From the NCBI RefSeq assembly GCF_031846585.1, contig NZ_JAVRHK010000003.1, positions 124,001 to 188,000 on the forward strand: a DNA stretch of 64,000 bases, given 5' to 3'. The first letter of the stretch is position 1; every line of letters starts with the position of its first letter. The notes beneath the pieces are model-generated. The model was not told the origin of the DNA and searched no databases. It saw only the letters and a list, made by a program, of their open reading frames with translations. The stretch comes from Autumnicola musiva. GTDB lineage: Bacteria > Bacteroidota > Bacteroidia > Flavobacteriales > Flavobacteriaceae. Positions 42,573-52,073 of this stretch are shown one piece after another. Position numbers and translations under genes: made by a program.

Positions 42573-44540
42573 ATGAAATACCTTTTCGCGTTGTGTCTAA
42601 TGTTTCAGATTTTTACTTTTGAAGCTTTAGCCCAGCAATATCAATATCATACTGTGGCACCGGGAGAGACTGTAAGCAGTATAGCACGAACTTATAACAT
42701 CACGAAAGAGGATATTTATAAATATAATCCTGACGCAAAAAATGGTATAGACGCTTCTGCAAAACTGGTTATTCCTTTATCATCTTCCGGGGAGGCAGTT
42801 AGCACACAGGGGGCTGTCTCTTTCAGGACTCATAAAGTTGCTAAAAAAGAAACCCTTTTTGGACTTTCACAACAATATAATGTGGAAATAGATGAAATAA
42901 AGCGCTACAATAAACATCTTTATTCTGAAGAGCTGCAAACCGGGGAAGAAATTCGTATTCCTGTAAAAGCGAATCAGGATGCTGCGCAGAATTCTAATGC
43001 TGCCGCTGCAACAGCATCACCGGAAACAAATCAGGCAAAGCCACAGGAGACCAGGAACACCCGGGAACATGTAGTGCTCCCGAAGGAAACAAAATACGGA
43101 ATTGCCCGTAAATATGGCCTTACTGTGCAGGAACTGGAAGAGATGAACCCCAAAGTGGGAGTGCTTCAGCCTGGAATTATGCTGAAAGTAGGAACTAATG
43201 TCCTTGATGATTCTGTTATTATTACTGATGAAACTTTTGAATTTTATGAGGTAAAGCCGAAGGAAAATTTCTTCAGGCTTACCCAGAGATTTGGAATAGA
43301 TAAAGATTCTCTAATAGCTCTTAATCCAGCACTTACAGATGGAGTGAAATCCGGGATGGTATTAAAAATTCCAGCAGATCCAGATACTAATACTACTGAT
43401 TTGAGTATTGATAATTTTGATGAAGCTTCAGGAAAAAGCATAGATCTAAAAAATGACATTTCAAATTTTGAAACCAAAGAGGTGGTGGTTATGTTGCCTT
43501 ACAACTTGAATAAAATAGAAAACGATTCCACCAAAACTTATAAAGATGCCATTTTAAATGATAGGGTGCTGCGAATTTCCCTTGATTTTTACAGCGGGGT
43601 TCTTATGGCTGTAGAAGAGGCAAAAGATTTGGGGATTTCTACCAATCTTAGGGTTTACGATACTAAGCAGAATGCCCAGCAAGTCAATAATATTATTAAT
43701 ACACATAACTTCAGTAATGTAAATGCGGTTATTGGTCCATTACTGCAGACTACTACAGAAGCCGCTGCGGCACAGCTTTCCGCAGAAAATATTCCGGTAA
43801 TAAGTCCGCTTTCCAATAAGGCAATGAAGCCTTATATGAATTTATTCCAGTCCCGTCCTACAGATGAAATGTTGGTTGATGCCATGCTAAACTATCTGCA
43901 AAAGAACGCCGGGAATAAAAATGTGGTGATTATTGCCGATGGAACAAATTATGAGATAAAGAGCAGGCTGGGTAGAATCCTTTCCAATGCACGGTTTGTT
44001 AACCCGTCTGAAGGATATGTTTCAGAAAATGCTATGAATGCGGTCTTAGATCCTAATCGTGAGAACTGGGTGATTTTAGAATCCAACAATGTAGGTATTT
44101 TAAACAGTGTAACTTCAGGCCTTAACAGGCTGGCCAGAGATAAAAATATTAGTCTGCTAACTACCAGCAAAGGCAGCGGGTATGATAATGATAATGTTGC
44201 AAATGAGCACCTGGCAAGGTTGAAATTTCGTTATCCTTCCGTAGATAAAGAATTTGATGAAAATGTTTCTAAAGAATTTATAGAAGAATATACTGAAAAA
44301 TATGGGGTGAACCCGAACCAGTATGCGGTAAGAGGATACGATCTAACTTTGGATGTTTTGTTAAGGCTCGCAACTGCTGAAGATTTGTATGATTCTTTTG
44401 AGCGCTATAAAGGTTATACGGAGTATAATGAAAATAAATTCCATTACCTGCCACGTTCTGGTGGAGGCTTTCATAACGATGCAGTATATATTATGCGCAT
44501 AAATCCGGATCTAACTTTAAGTGTAGAAAATGACTTCTAA
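42573..44540 (+). CDS. LysM-repeat protein with periplasmic-binding-like domain
   Basis: This 655-residue secreted protein has a signal of about 20 residues (ending EALAQQ). Residues about 20-270 carry four LysM-like modules (YHTVAPGETVSSIARTYN; HKVAKKETLFGLSQQYN; HVVLPKETKYGIARKYG; YEVKPKENFFRLTQRFG), which bind peptidoglycan. A C-terminal type 1 periplasmic-binding-like domain (about 305-655) includes SGVLMAVEEAKDLG and AVIGPLLQTTTEAAAAQL. The pairing suggests a cell-wall-localised ligand sensor or scaffold. I chose ATG 42573 over the TTG six bases upstream. The OsmC gene overlaps its 3' end by 11 bp. Confidence 0.85.
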   Translation: MKYLFALCLMFQIFTFEALAQQYQYHTVAPGETVSSIARTYNITKEDIYKYNPDAKNGIDASAKLVIPLSSSGEAVSTQGAVSFRTHKVAKKETLFGLSQQYNVEIDEIKRYNKHLYSEELQTGEEIRIPVKANQDAAQNSNAAAATASPETNQAKPQETRNTREHVVLPKETKYGIARKYGLTVQELEEMNPKVGVLQPGIMLKVGTNVLDDSVIITDETFEFYEVKPKENFFRLTQRFGIDKDSLIALNPALTDGVKSGMVLKIPADPDTNTTDLSIDNFDEASGKSIDLKNDISNFETKEVVVMLPYNLNKIENDSTKTYKDAILNDRVLRISLDFYSGVLMAVEEAKDLGISTNLRVYDTKQNAQQVNNIINTHNFSNVNAVIGPLLQTTTEAAAAQLSAENIPVISPLSNKAMKPYMNLFQSRPTDEMLVDAMLNYLQKNAGNKNVVIIADGTNYEIKSRLGRILSNARFVNPSEGYVSENAMNAVLDPNRENWVILESNNVGILNSVTSGLNRLARDKNISLLTTSKGSGYDNDNVANEHLARLKFRYPSVDKEFDENVSKEFIEEYTEKYGVNPNQYAVRGYDLTLDVLLRLATAEDLYDSFERYKGYTEYNENKFHYLPRSGGGFHNDAVYIMRINPDLTLSVENDF

Positions 44541-44931
44541 AGTAGTTTATAAGGGTAATTTAAGGATGGAGGCAGAACATCTTCAAAGTGGTGCAAAAAT
44601 AATAACAGATGCACCCGTGGATAACCATGGAAAAGGGGAAGCCTTTTCTCCTACCGATACTGTGGCAACGGCATTGGCATCCTGTATGCTTACCGTAATG
44701 GGAATTAAAGCTGAAGCTATGAAAATTGATATTTCGGGTGCTACGGCTTCGGTAAACAAGACCATGGCAGCTGATCCACGAAGAATTTCTAAAGTTGAGG
44801 TAGTAATAGAATTTACCAGGGAATTTGAAAATAAAGAAAAAAAAATCCTTGAAAATACCGCCAGAAATTGTCCGGTGCTACATAGCCTTCATCCGGATAT
44901 GGAAAAGAACATCAGCTTTCACTATAAGTAA
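44530..44931 (+). CDS. OsmC family protein
   Basis: This 133-residue alpha/beta protein belongs to the OsmC/Ohr superfamily. The blocks VYKGNLRMEAEHLQSGAKIITDAP, FSPTDTVATALASCMLTVMGIKAE (with the first Cys near residue 53) and NCPVLHSL (second Cys near 117) show the two redox cysteines, so a thiol peroxidase role against organic peroxides is possible. It overlaps the LysM gene by 11 bp and ends in TAATG with the DUF922 gene, suggesting a three-gene operon. Confidence 0.87.
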   Translation: MTSKVVYKGNLRMEAEHLQSGAKIITDAPVDNHGKGEAFSPTDTVATALASCMLTVMGIKAEAMKIDISGATASVNKTMAADPRRISKVEVVIEFTREFENKEKKILENTARNCPVLHSLHPDMEKNISFHYK

Positions 44932-45473
44932 TGGCCAGACTTTTTCTCATTATTTGCCTCTTTTGTAGTATTTGCTGTTTTTCTCAACAAGAAAATGAGA
45001 AAATAAAATGGCAGGAAAACCAGCCACTTGTGTGGTCAGATTTTAAAGGAAAACCTGTAGCATTAAGTCCTTTTAAGGCTAATACCAATGCCGGAATCAG
45101 CTTTTCCTGGAGCTATAGCAGTAAGAACGGTGTTGCAAAATTAGATTATGTAATTGAGAGTTTTTTCTACCCGCAATCTTCCTGGAAGAAAGAAATTATA
45201 AAGAAGGATTACCTGCTGGCGCATGAACAGGTACATTTTGATATTGCCGAACTTCATGCCAGGAAATTTCGAAAAGCAATTTCAGAATATGAAATTGGTG
45301 AAAATATAAAGAAAGATTTGATCGCACTTTACAAAAAATTCGAACAACAGCAGAAGGCCATGCAGCAAAAATTTGATTCGGATACTAACCACAGTAAAAT
45401 TGAGGAAGAAGAATTAAAGTGGAGGGAATTTGTGCAGGAGGAACTTAAAAAATACAAAGCCTACATCGATTAG
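44931..45473 (+). CDS. DUF922 family secreted protein with HExxH-like motif
   Basis: This 180-residue protein has a signal peptide (about 1-19, ending CCFSQQ). The DUF922 core includes WSDFKGKP and the sequence LLAHEQVHFDIAE with His98-Glu99 and His102, a zincin-type HExxH. It may be a small zinc protease acting outside the cytoplasm; this is inferred from the motif. The start overlaps the OsmC stop (TAATG). The stop overlaps the converging flavin oxidoreductase gene by four bases. The C-terminus is Glu/Lys-rich and probably helical. Confidence 0.8.
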   Translation: MARLFLIICLFCSICCFSQQENEKIKWQENQPLVWSDFKGKPVALSPFKANTNAGISFSWSYSSKNGVAKLDYVIESFFYPQSSWKKEIIKKDYLLAHEQVHFDIAELHARKFRKAISEYEIGENIKKDLIALYKKFEQQQKAMQQKFDSDTNHSKIEEEELKWREFVQEELKKYKAYID

Positions 45474-46414
45474 AGTCTGGCTGCCCCGGCTTTTGCCTTT
45501 TCAAAATCTTCAATAATTTCTTTAACAATTTCGGCAGCAGGTTTTATGTTATGAATGAGTCCGGCAATTTGTCCTATTTCGAGTTCTCCTTCTTCAAGGT
45601 CTCCTTCAAACATTCCCCTTTTTGCCCGTGCCCGTCCTAACAACTTTATGAGATCTTCTTTTTGTGGATTTTTAAGGTAAAGCTCCTGAATATCCTTATA
45701 AAATTTATTTTTTAAAAGACGTACCGGAGCAAGCTCTTTGAGTGTTAGCACCGTATCTCCTTCCTGCGCAGCAACTACAAGATCCTTAAATTTTTGATGG
45801 GAAGAGGCCTCGTGGGAAGCAACAAAACGGCTTCCTACCTGTACAGCATCGGCGCCTAAAATCATAGCAGCCAGCATGCTGCGGCCTGTGGCAATTCCTC
45901 CCGCAGCAATCAGTGGAATTTCCAGTTTTTCCTTTACCATTGGAATAAGGGTGAAAGTTGTGGTTTCATCCCGGCCATTATGTCCCCCGGCCTCAAAACC
46001 TTCAGCAACAATAGCATCAACACCGGCTTCCTGAGACTTTAAAGCAAATTTGAGGCTGCTCACCACATGAGCCACTTTTATTCCATTTTCCTGTAAATGT
46101 TTTGTCCAGGTTTTAGGATTTCCTGCTGAAGTGAAAACAATGGGAACTTTTTCTTTAATAATAATTTCCATTATATCTTCTACATTGGGGTAGAGCATGG
46201 GAACATTTACTGCAAAGGGATTATCTGTGGCTGCTTTACACTTTATAATATGTTCCTTTAAAACATCAGGATACATAGAGCCGGATCCTATAATTCCAAG
46301 TCCGCCGGCGTTGCTAACAGCGCTGGCCAGTTTCCAGCCACTGGCCCAAACCATTCCTGCCTGGATTAAAGGATATTTTATCTTAAAAAGTTCAGTAATT
46401 CTGTTACGGGACAT
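45470..46414 (-). CDS. nitronate monooxygenase / 2-nitropropane dioxygenase-like flavoprotein
   Basis: This 314-residue FMN-binding TIM-barrel protein belongs to the nitronate monooxygenase/enoyl-ACP reductase (FabK)-like family. Visible blocks are KYPLIQAGMVWASGWKLASAVSNAGG (N-terminus), AEGFEAGGHNGRD (His in GGHxG) and AAGGIATGRSMLAAMILGADAVQVGSRF. The exact activity among these flavoproteins cannot be decided. It lies 20 bp after mnmA on the same strand and is probably co-transcribed. Confidence 0.85.
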   Translation of the reverse strand: MSRNRITELFKIKYPLIQAGMVWASGWKLASAVSNAGGLGIIGSGSMYPDVLKEHIIKCKAATDNPFAVNVPMLYPNVEDIMEIIIKEKVPIVFTSAGNPKTWTKHLQENGIKVAHVVSSLKFALKSQEAGVDAIVAEGFEAGGHNGRDETTTFTLIPMVKEKLEIPLIAAGGIATGRSMLAAMILGADAVQVGSRFVASHEASSHQKFKDLVVAAQEGDTVLTLKELAPVRLLKNKFYKDIQELYLKNPQKEDLIKLLGRARAKRGMFEGDLEEGELEIGQIAGLIHNIKPAAEIVKEIIEDFEKAKAGAARL

Positions 46415-46434
46415 GCAGTCAAATTTTTTCGAAG

Positions 46435-47622
46435 TTAAGAAATAACTCCTGAACCTAACAACTCATCCCCCTCGTACCATGCTACAAACTGGCCTTCAGT
46501 AATAGAAGCCTGCGGTTCATTAAAGACAATGTACATTCCGTTTTCTATCTGGTACAGTTTTGCTTCCTGTAAAGGCTGCCGGTAACGGATGCGAGCTTTT
46601 ATTCCCCATTCTTCATCTGCTTTTAAAGCAAGGTCTTTTCTTACCCAGTGTACTTCATCCTTATTAACAAAAAGTGCTTTCCTGTAGATGCCGGGATGAT
46701 CTTTTCCCTGGCCGGTGTAAATGATATTTTCCTCTACGTCGGTATCAATTACAAAAAGCGGTTCAGGCGTTCCTCCAACGGCAAGGCCTTTACGCTGGCC
46801 CTTAGTAAAGTAATGGGCTCCCTGATGTTTTCCTACCACCTTGCCATCTGCAGAGGCATATTTGTACTTCTGAGACAGGTGCTTTAATTCTTCAGTTTTT
46901 GAGGTAAATTCTTTTCTTTTTTCGGAATAACATTCTCTTTCGGCTTCAATTTCTATAATGTTTCCTTCTTTAGGTTGTAATTTCTGCTGAAGAAAATCCG
47001 GTAGTCTTACCTTTCCGATGAAACATAAGCCCTGGGAATCTTTTTTATCTGCCGTCACCAGATTTTGCTCTTTGGCAATTTTGCGGACTTCAGATTTTTG
47101 CAGTTCCCCGATTGGAAAAAGACTTTTTGCCAATTGCTCCTGTGTGAGTTGACATAAAAAATATGATTGATCTTTGTTATTATCTTTTCCAGCCAGCAAT
47201 TGATAAATTTTATCTCCATTTTTATCAATTTCAGCTTTGCGGCAATAATGGCCTGTAGCCACATAATCTGCCCCCAGGGAAAGGGCTATTTTCATAAAGA
47301 CATCAAACTTTATTTCGCGATTGCACAGTACATCGGGATTAGGCGTCCTGCCACGTTCGTATTCGTTGAACATATAATCCACGATACGTTCCTTATATTG
47401 TTCACTAAGGTCTACAGTTTGAAAAGGAATACCCAATTTTTCAGCAACCATCATAGCGTCATTACTATCATCCAGCCATGGGCATTCGTCCGAAATAGTC
47501 ACCGAATCATCATGCCAGTTCTTCATAAAAAGGCCAATCACCTCATAACCCTGCTGCTGCAGCAAATAAGCTGAAACACTGGAATCTACACCTCCGGATA
47601 AGCCAACAACTACTTTTTTCAT
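46435..47622 (-). CDS. mnmA: tRNA-specific 2-thiouridylase MnmA
   Basis: This 395-residue MnmA thiolates U34 of the Lys, Glu and Gln tRNAs. The PP-loop VVGLSGGVDSSVSAYLL (about 4-20), FMKNWHD, and the two redox cysteines in PDVLCNREIKF and SQGLCFIGKV are present, as is GADYVATGHYCRK. Length is slightly above the usual 360-380. It has its own promoter: TAATTTTG at 47667-47674 on the minus strand with TTTTG 18 bases upstream, inside a tandem repeat. The nitronate-monooxygenase-like gene follows in the same direction. Confidence 0.95.
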   Translation of the reverse strand: MKKVVVGLSGGVDSSVSAYLLQQQGYEVIGLFMKNWHDDSVTISDECPWLDDSNDAMMVAEKLGIPFQTVDLSEQYKERIVDYMFNEYERGRTPNPDVLCNREIKFDVFMKIALSLGADYVATGHYCRKAEIDKNGDKIYQLLAGKDNNKDQSYFLCQLTQEQLAKSLFPIGELQKSEVRKIAKEQNLVTADKKDSQGLCFIGKVRLPDFLQQKLQPKEGNIIEIEAERECYSEKRKEFTSKTEELKHLSQKYKYASADGKVVGKHQGAHYFTKGQRKGLAVGGTPEPLFVIDTDVEENIIYTGQGKDHPGIYRKALFVNKDEVHWVRKDLALKADEEWGIKARIRYRQPLQEAKLYQIENGMYIVFNEPQASITEGQFVAWYEGDELLGSGVIS

Positions 47623-47666
47623 ATTTGCTTCTTCAGTTTGCCTCTTTAAAGTCGAAAATTTCAGCG

Positions 47667-47697
47667 CAAAATTACGAAATAAATAAGGGCGACAAAA
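47667..47697 (-). promoter_or_regulatory. mnmA promoter (TTTTG-N18-TAATTTTG)
   Basis: On the minus strand TTTTG (47697-47693) and TAATTTTG (47674-47667) are 18 bases apart, within the usual range. The -33 element lies in the first copy of the 22-bp tandem repeat. The leader is about 40 nt. Confidence 0.65.
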
Positions 47698-47727
47698 GTC
47701 ATAAATAAGGGCGACAAAAGTCGCCCT
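47679..47727. repeat. 22-bp tandem duplication plus AGGGCGAC hairpin
   Basis: A 22-bp unit (core AAGGGCGACAAAAGTC) occurs twice in direct succession, 47679-47700 and 47701-47722, without mismatch. The last copy runs into GTCGCCCT, making the hairpin AGGGCGAC-AAAA-GTCGCCCT (47708-47727). It lies between mnmA and the lipocalin-like gene and overlaps the mnmA promoter. Confidence 0.85.
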
Positions 47728-47753
47728 ACATCTGGAATTTATGTCTAGTACAA

Positions 47754-48185
47754 TTATCTTTTTTCAAAAACAATATAAGGATCGTTATTAGGATCGTCAC
47801 TGGTTAAATCATCCGGATAGAAAGAGAACTCGGTTTCGCTGGAAAATATTACTGTACCTTCACGGGGCCCTAAGAATGGAATACTAAATGTATATTTTGA
47901 TTCCTCATCACCTTTACTCCAGTTGCCTTCTTCTTCCTCTGAAATACAGTTGCTACTTGTAGTTACGGTGTAATATTCCGAGTAAGCAGTATTATCGCTG
48001 TTAAAGGTAATATTTGAATCTGAAGTACAGTCGTTAACTACAAAAGGAAGATTTCCAGCATTATTGATTTCAGCTAAATACCAGGTGCCCAGAATCTGGT
48101 CATCAGAACTTCCGGAGGCATCATCGTCACTGCTACAGGCTGCCATAGCCATCATTGGGATTAATAGGATAAATAATCTTTTCAT
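47754..48185 (-). CDS. lipocalin-like domain lipoprotein
   Basis: This 143-residue lipoprotein has a signal ending MAAC (Cys17). It then carries an acidic linker (SSDDDASGSSDDQ) and a small beta-barrel-type domain with ILGTWYLAEIN, the lipocalin-like start. YTFSIPFLG, GTVIFSSETEFSFYP and a final IVFEKR complete it. Such proteins are abundant in Bacteroidota envelopes and their ligands are unknown. The Cys residues within (CTSDSN, NCISEE) may form a disulfide. Its 220-bp upstream flank holds no gene, but a yidC terminator. Confidence 0.8.
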   Translation of the reverse strand: MKRLFILLIPMMAMAACSSDDDASGSSDDQILGTWYLAEINNAGNLPFVVNDCTSDSNITFNSDNTAYSEYYTVTTSSNCISEEEEGNWSKGDEESKYTFSIPFLGPREGTVIFSSETEFSFYPDDLTSDDPNNDPYIVFEKR

Positions 48186-48339
48186 AATAAGTAGGTTTTA
48201 TTTGGGATGTAAATATATTGGAATTTTATTTGAATGTCTGCTAAAATTAATATGAATCGTTATTATAAAACTGCCTGTTCCAGTAGAAAAATTTAATTCA
48301 GGAGTATTTACCAGTTTAGTTGTTGTTCCGAAGAAATGT

Positions 48340-48385
48340 CTTAAAAAAAGAAAGGTGCGTAAATATCAATTATTTACACACCTTT
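48340..48385 (-). terminator. intrinsic terminator of yidC
   Basis: The minus strand has AAAGGTG-T-GTAAATA pairing with TATTTAC-G-CACCTTT around a short loop, then CTTTTTTT. It lies 20 bases after the yidC stop. Confidence 0.78.
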
Positions 48386-48405
48386 AGATTAATAATAAAA
48401 GGAAT

Positions 48406-50265
48406 TTATTTTTTTCCTCGTTTTTGCTGTTCTTCAGCCTGCTCCATCATTTCCTGCATTTTTTTAGTGAAGCGGTTTTGCTTTTTAGGCTTTTGCTTGT
48501 TCGCCTGAATTTTAGCATGCACTTTTTCATCATCAACAATCACATGTTTAATTACCAGCATGATTCCAATGGTAATAAGATTGGAAACGAAATAATACAA
48601 GGAAAGTCCACTGGCATAATTATTAAAGAAGAAAAGCATTAACAATGGCGAGAGGTACATAATAAACTTCATATTAGGCATTCCCGGTTGCTGGCTTGCC
48701 TGCATATTCTGTCCCGTGGTCATCATCATATAAATGAATATTGCGATAGAAGCCAGAATAGGGAAGAGACTCACGTGGTCTCCATAGAACGGAATGGTGA
48801 AAGGCAAATTGGCAATTACATCATAACTCGAAAGGTCATCTGCCCAAAGGAAACTTTTTTGCCTTAATTGAAATGCACTTGGGAAAAACTGAAACAGTGC
48901 ATAGAATACCGGGATTTGCATCAGGGCCGGCAAACAACCACTCATTGGGCTGGCACCTGCTTTGCTGTAAAGCTTCATGGTTTCCTGCTGCTTTTTCATT
49001 GGGTTGTCCTTGTGCTTCTCATTGATCTCATTTATCTCCGGGCGCAGGATTCTCATTTTGGCCTGGGATAAATAGGATTTATAAGTTACCGGAGATAATA
49101 CAATTCTTACCACAATGGTCATTACAATAATTGCAATCCCATAGCTTGGCAGGAAGCTGCTTAGAAAGGCAAAAAACGGTATAAAGATATACTTATTAAT
49201 CCAGCCAAAAATACCCCATCCAAGAGGAACAATTTCATCCAGGTTACGATCGTAATCATCAAGAATCTTATAATCTGTAGGGCCATAATACCAGTCCATA
49301 TTGTAGGTAAGTTCGCCTCCCTGAAGTTCCAGCGGAACACTGGTTGCAAATGCTTTGGTGTAAACCGTGTCTACCTCTTCATCTTCCACAAGATTTTCTG
49401 AACGGAACTGTGCCCGTTCAAATGGCGTATCGGTTAGAAGAATAGAGGAAAAGAAGTGTTGTTTATAGGCTATCCAGGCAATATCTTCTTCCTCGTCCTC
49501 ATCAAGTTCTCCCTGCCCCAAATCATCATCTTCATCTCCGCCGTAACCATAGTTGAGCGTGGTGTACCTGTTTTCGTAGGAAATACTTTTAGAATGGCGA
49601 TAGCCTTTTAATTTCCAATCCATGTTGATGGACTGGTTACTGTCAAAAACATCATTAAGGCCCTGTGAGCGTATGCTGAAGCCCATCATATACTCATTAG
49701 GTCTCAGCACGTAACGGTACTCCAGAAATTCATTTTCGGAAACCTTCAGTTTCATTGAAAGAACATGGTTCTCCCCACTTTGAGAAAGCTCGGGTTCAAA
49801 GTAAAGATTTTCCGTGTTCAGGCTGCGGCCATCAGTGGTTGAGAAATTAAGGTTAAATGATGCATTACCGTCTTTAATAAGATAAACCGGAATGGAATCA
49901 AAAGTTTTAAAATTTTTCAACCTGGCTTCAGAAATATATCCACCTTTGTTTTCAACAGTAATCTCCAAAACATCATTGGAAACTGTTGTAGTATTTTCAG
50001 AAGCTGACTCAAGTGTAGTGGAATATCCAAAAGCTCCCAACCGTTGTTGTGCCGCAGCAAGAGCAGTAGAATCCCGATCTGCGTAAGAGGCTTCTGCTTC
50101 AGGGGTAGGCGTGTTTTCGGCTTCTTCTATTTTAACCTGTTCAGATTCCTGTTGTTCCTGTAGCTGGGCTTTTTCTGTAGAATTGTTGTACAACATCCAC
50201 AAGAGAATTCCACCAATAAGTAAAAATCCAATGATGGATTGAATATCTATTTTCTTTTCTTCCAT
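48406..50265 (-). CDS. yidC: membrane protein insertase YidC
   Basis: This 619-residue insertase inserts and folds inner-membrane proteins with or without SecYEG. The layout is complete: one N-terminal TM (about 9-26), a long periplasmic beta domain (about 60-345) with a Glu/Gln-rich linker at its start, then five TM helices from about 365. The hydrophilic groove Arg lies in IVVRIVLSPVTYKSYLSQAKMRIL; the cytoplasmic hairpin follows, and the NMKFIMYLSPLLMLFFFNNYASGLSLYYF block ends the bundle. The C-terminus is strongly basic. It sits 42 bp after pyrG. Confidence 0.95.
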   Translation of the reverse strand: MEEKKIDIQSIIGFLLIGGILLWMLYNNSTEKAQLQEQQESEQVKIEEAENTPTPEAEASYADRDSTALAAAQQRLGAFGYSTTLESASENTTTVSNDVLEITVENKGGYISEARLKNFKTFDSIPVYLIKDGNASFNLNFSTTDGRSLNTENLYFEPELSQSGENHVLSMKLKVSENEFLEYRYVLRPNEYMMGFSIRSQGLNDVFDSNQSINMDWKLKGYRHSKSISYENRYTTLNYGYGGDEDDDLGQGELDEDEEEDIAWIAYKQHFFSSILLTDTPFERAQFRSENLVEDEEVDTVYTKAFATSVPLELQGGELTYNMDWYYGPTDYKILDDYDRNLDEIVPLGWGIFGWINKYIFIPFFAFLSSFLPSYGIAIIVMTIVVRIVLSPVTYKSYLSQAKMRILRPEINEINEKHKDNPMKKQQETMKLYSKAGASPMSGCLPALMQIPVFYALFQFFPSAFQLRQKSFLWADDLSSYDVIANLPFTIPFYGDHVSLFPILASIAIFIYMMMTTGQNMQASQQPGMPNMKFIMYLSPLLMLFFFNNYASGLSLYYFVSNLITIGIMLVIKHVIVDDEKVHAKIQANKQKPKKQNRFTKKMQEMMEQAEEQQKRGKK

Positions 50266-50307
50266 TCTAAATTGCTATAGCTTGGCTTTAGTCAAAAAAA
50301 TGACCAA

Positions 50308-51948
50308 TTATGATTTGTGTGCCAACTTGGCACTTTTAATTTTGGAATGTTCGTGTGCGGCCTTAACGAATGCAACAAATAAAGGATGCGGACTGGCAAC
50401 TGTACTTTTATATTCAGGATGGTACTGAACACCTACAAACCAGGGGTGCTCCTTAAGTTCAATCACCTCCACAAGGCCTGTTTCAGGATTAACACCCGTT
50501 GAAGCCATGCCGGCTTTTTCCAGTTGTTCCCTGTATTTATTATTGTATTCGTACCGGTGACGGTGCCTTTCCTTTATTTCATCCTTTTTATAGGCATCTT
50601 TTATAATAGAACCTTCAGCAAGTTTACAATCCCATGCACCCAAACGCATGGTGCCACCCATATGTGTGATGTTTTTTTGCTCTTCCATAATATCAATAAC
50701 AGGATGTTTGGTATGGGCATCCATTTCGGTAGAACTGGCATTTTTTAGCTGCATTACATTTCTGGCAAATTCTATAACCGCCATTTGCATCCCAAGACAA
50801 ATCCCCAGGAATGGAAGTTTGTTTTCCCGCGCAAAACGTACCGCATCTATTTTACCTTCAACCCCACGTTCTCCAAATCCGGGTGCAACCAGTATGCCAT
50901 CCAGGTGTGCTATTTTATGCTGAATGGTGTTCTCATTAATAAATTCTGAATGAATACTTTCCACATTCACGAACACCTCATTCTCTGCACCCGCATGAAT
51001 AAAAGATTCCAGTATAGATTTATATGAATCCTGAAGTTCTACATATTTACCTATTAACCCTATTCTTACTTCAGCTTTCGGGTTTTTATGCCTTTCCAGA
51101 AAATTGTTCCAATGTTTCAAATTAGGAGTGGAGTCATCGGGTAAATTCAGCTTTTTGAGCGTTACTGAATCCAGCCCCTCCTTCAGCATCATATTGGGAA
51201 CATCATATATAGTATCGGCATCTATGGACTGGATAACAGCTTCCTGCCTTACGTTACAGAAAATTGCCAGTTTTCGACGTATATCATCTGAAAGTTCATG
51301 CTCGGTTCGGCATACAAGAATATCGGCTTTTATCCCACTTTCCATCAGGGTTTTAACGCTATGCTGGGTGGGTTTGGTCTTAAGTTCCCCTGCAGCTGAA
51401 AGAAACGGAACCAATGTAAGGTGAATTACCAGTGCATTGTCATCTCCTAATTCCCATTTTAACTGCCTCACCGCTTCTATATATGGCAAAGATTCAATAT
51501 CGCCCACTGTACCGCCAATTTCGGTGATTACAATATCATAATGTCCTTTATTACCCAGAATTTGTATACGTTCCTTTATTTCATTGGTGATATGCGGAAC
51601 CACCTGTACGGTTTTTCCAAGAAATTCACCCCTGCGTTCCTTTTCAATTACACTCTGGTAAATTCTGCCGGTAGTTACATTATTTGCCTGGGAGGTATTA
51701 ACATTTAAAAATCGTTCATAATGCCCAAGGTCGAGATCTGTTTCGGCGCCATCTTCGGTCACATAACATTCCCCGTGTTCATAAGGGTTTAATGTTCCCG
51801 GATCTACATTAATATAAGGGTCTAGTTTCTGAATAGTGGTTTTGAAGCCACGCGCCTGTAAAAGTTTTGCCAAGGAAGCTGCAATTATCCCCTTTCCTAA
51901 AGAAGAAGATACGCCGCCGGTAACAAAAATATACTTGGTTTCGGCCAT
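50308..51948 (-). CDS. pyrG: CTP synthase
   Basis: This 546-residue enzyme aminates UTP to CTP with glutamine. The N-terminal synthetase domain begins TKYIFVTGGVSSSLGKGIIAASLAKLLQ, the standard start with its P-loop, and continues with KLDPYINVDPGTLNPYEHGE and EIGGTVGDIESLPYIEA. The glutaminase domain (about 290-540) has Cys in FLGICLGMQMAVIEFARN and the late His-Pro-Glu in GVQYHPEYKS. Length matches the family (about 540). yidC lies 42 bp downstream, and the pair is probably one transcript, as in many Bacteroidota. Confidence 0.96.
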   Translation of the reverse strand: MAETKYIFVTGGVSSSLGKGIIAASLAKLLQARGFKTTIQKLDPYINVDPGTLNPYEHGECYVTEDGAETDLDLGHYERFLNVNTSQANNVTTGRIYQSVIEKERRGEFLGKTVQVVPHITNEIKERIQILGNKGHYDIVITEIGGTVGDIESLPYIEAVRQLKWELGDDNALVIHLTLVPFLSAAGELKTKPTQHSVKTLMESGIKADILVCRTEHELSDDIRRKLAIFCNVRQEAVIQSIDADTIYDVPNMMLKEGLDSVTLKKLNLPDDSTPNLKHWNNFLERHKNPKAEVRIGLIGKYVELQDSYKSILESFIHAGAENEVFVNVESIHSEFINENTIQHKIAHLDGILVAPGFGERGVEGKIDAVRFARENKLPFLGICLGMQMAVIEFARNVMQLKNASSTEMDAHTKHPVIDIMEEQKNITHMGGTMRLGAWDCKLAEGSIIKDAYKKDEIKERHRHRYEYNNKYREQLEKAGMASTGVNPETGLVEVIELKEHPWFVGVQYHPEYKSTVASPHPLFVAFVKAAHEHSKIKSAKLAHKS

Positions 51949-52073
51949 TTTGGAAGTATTTGTTGCGTTCTTTTTATTCAGGGCGCTAAATTACGAATAA
52001 GAAAAGGAAAAGAGGACAAGTTATGTAGGTAATATTTTGGGCTTTTTAAGAAGAAATTCTGCCTTACTAGAGG

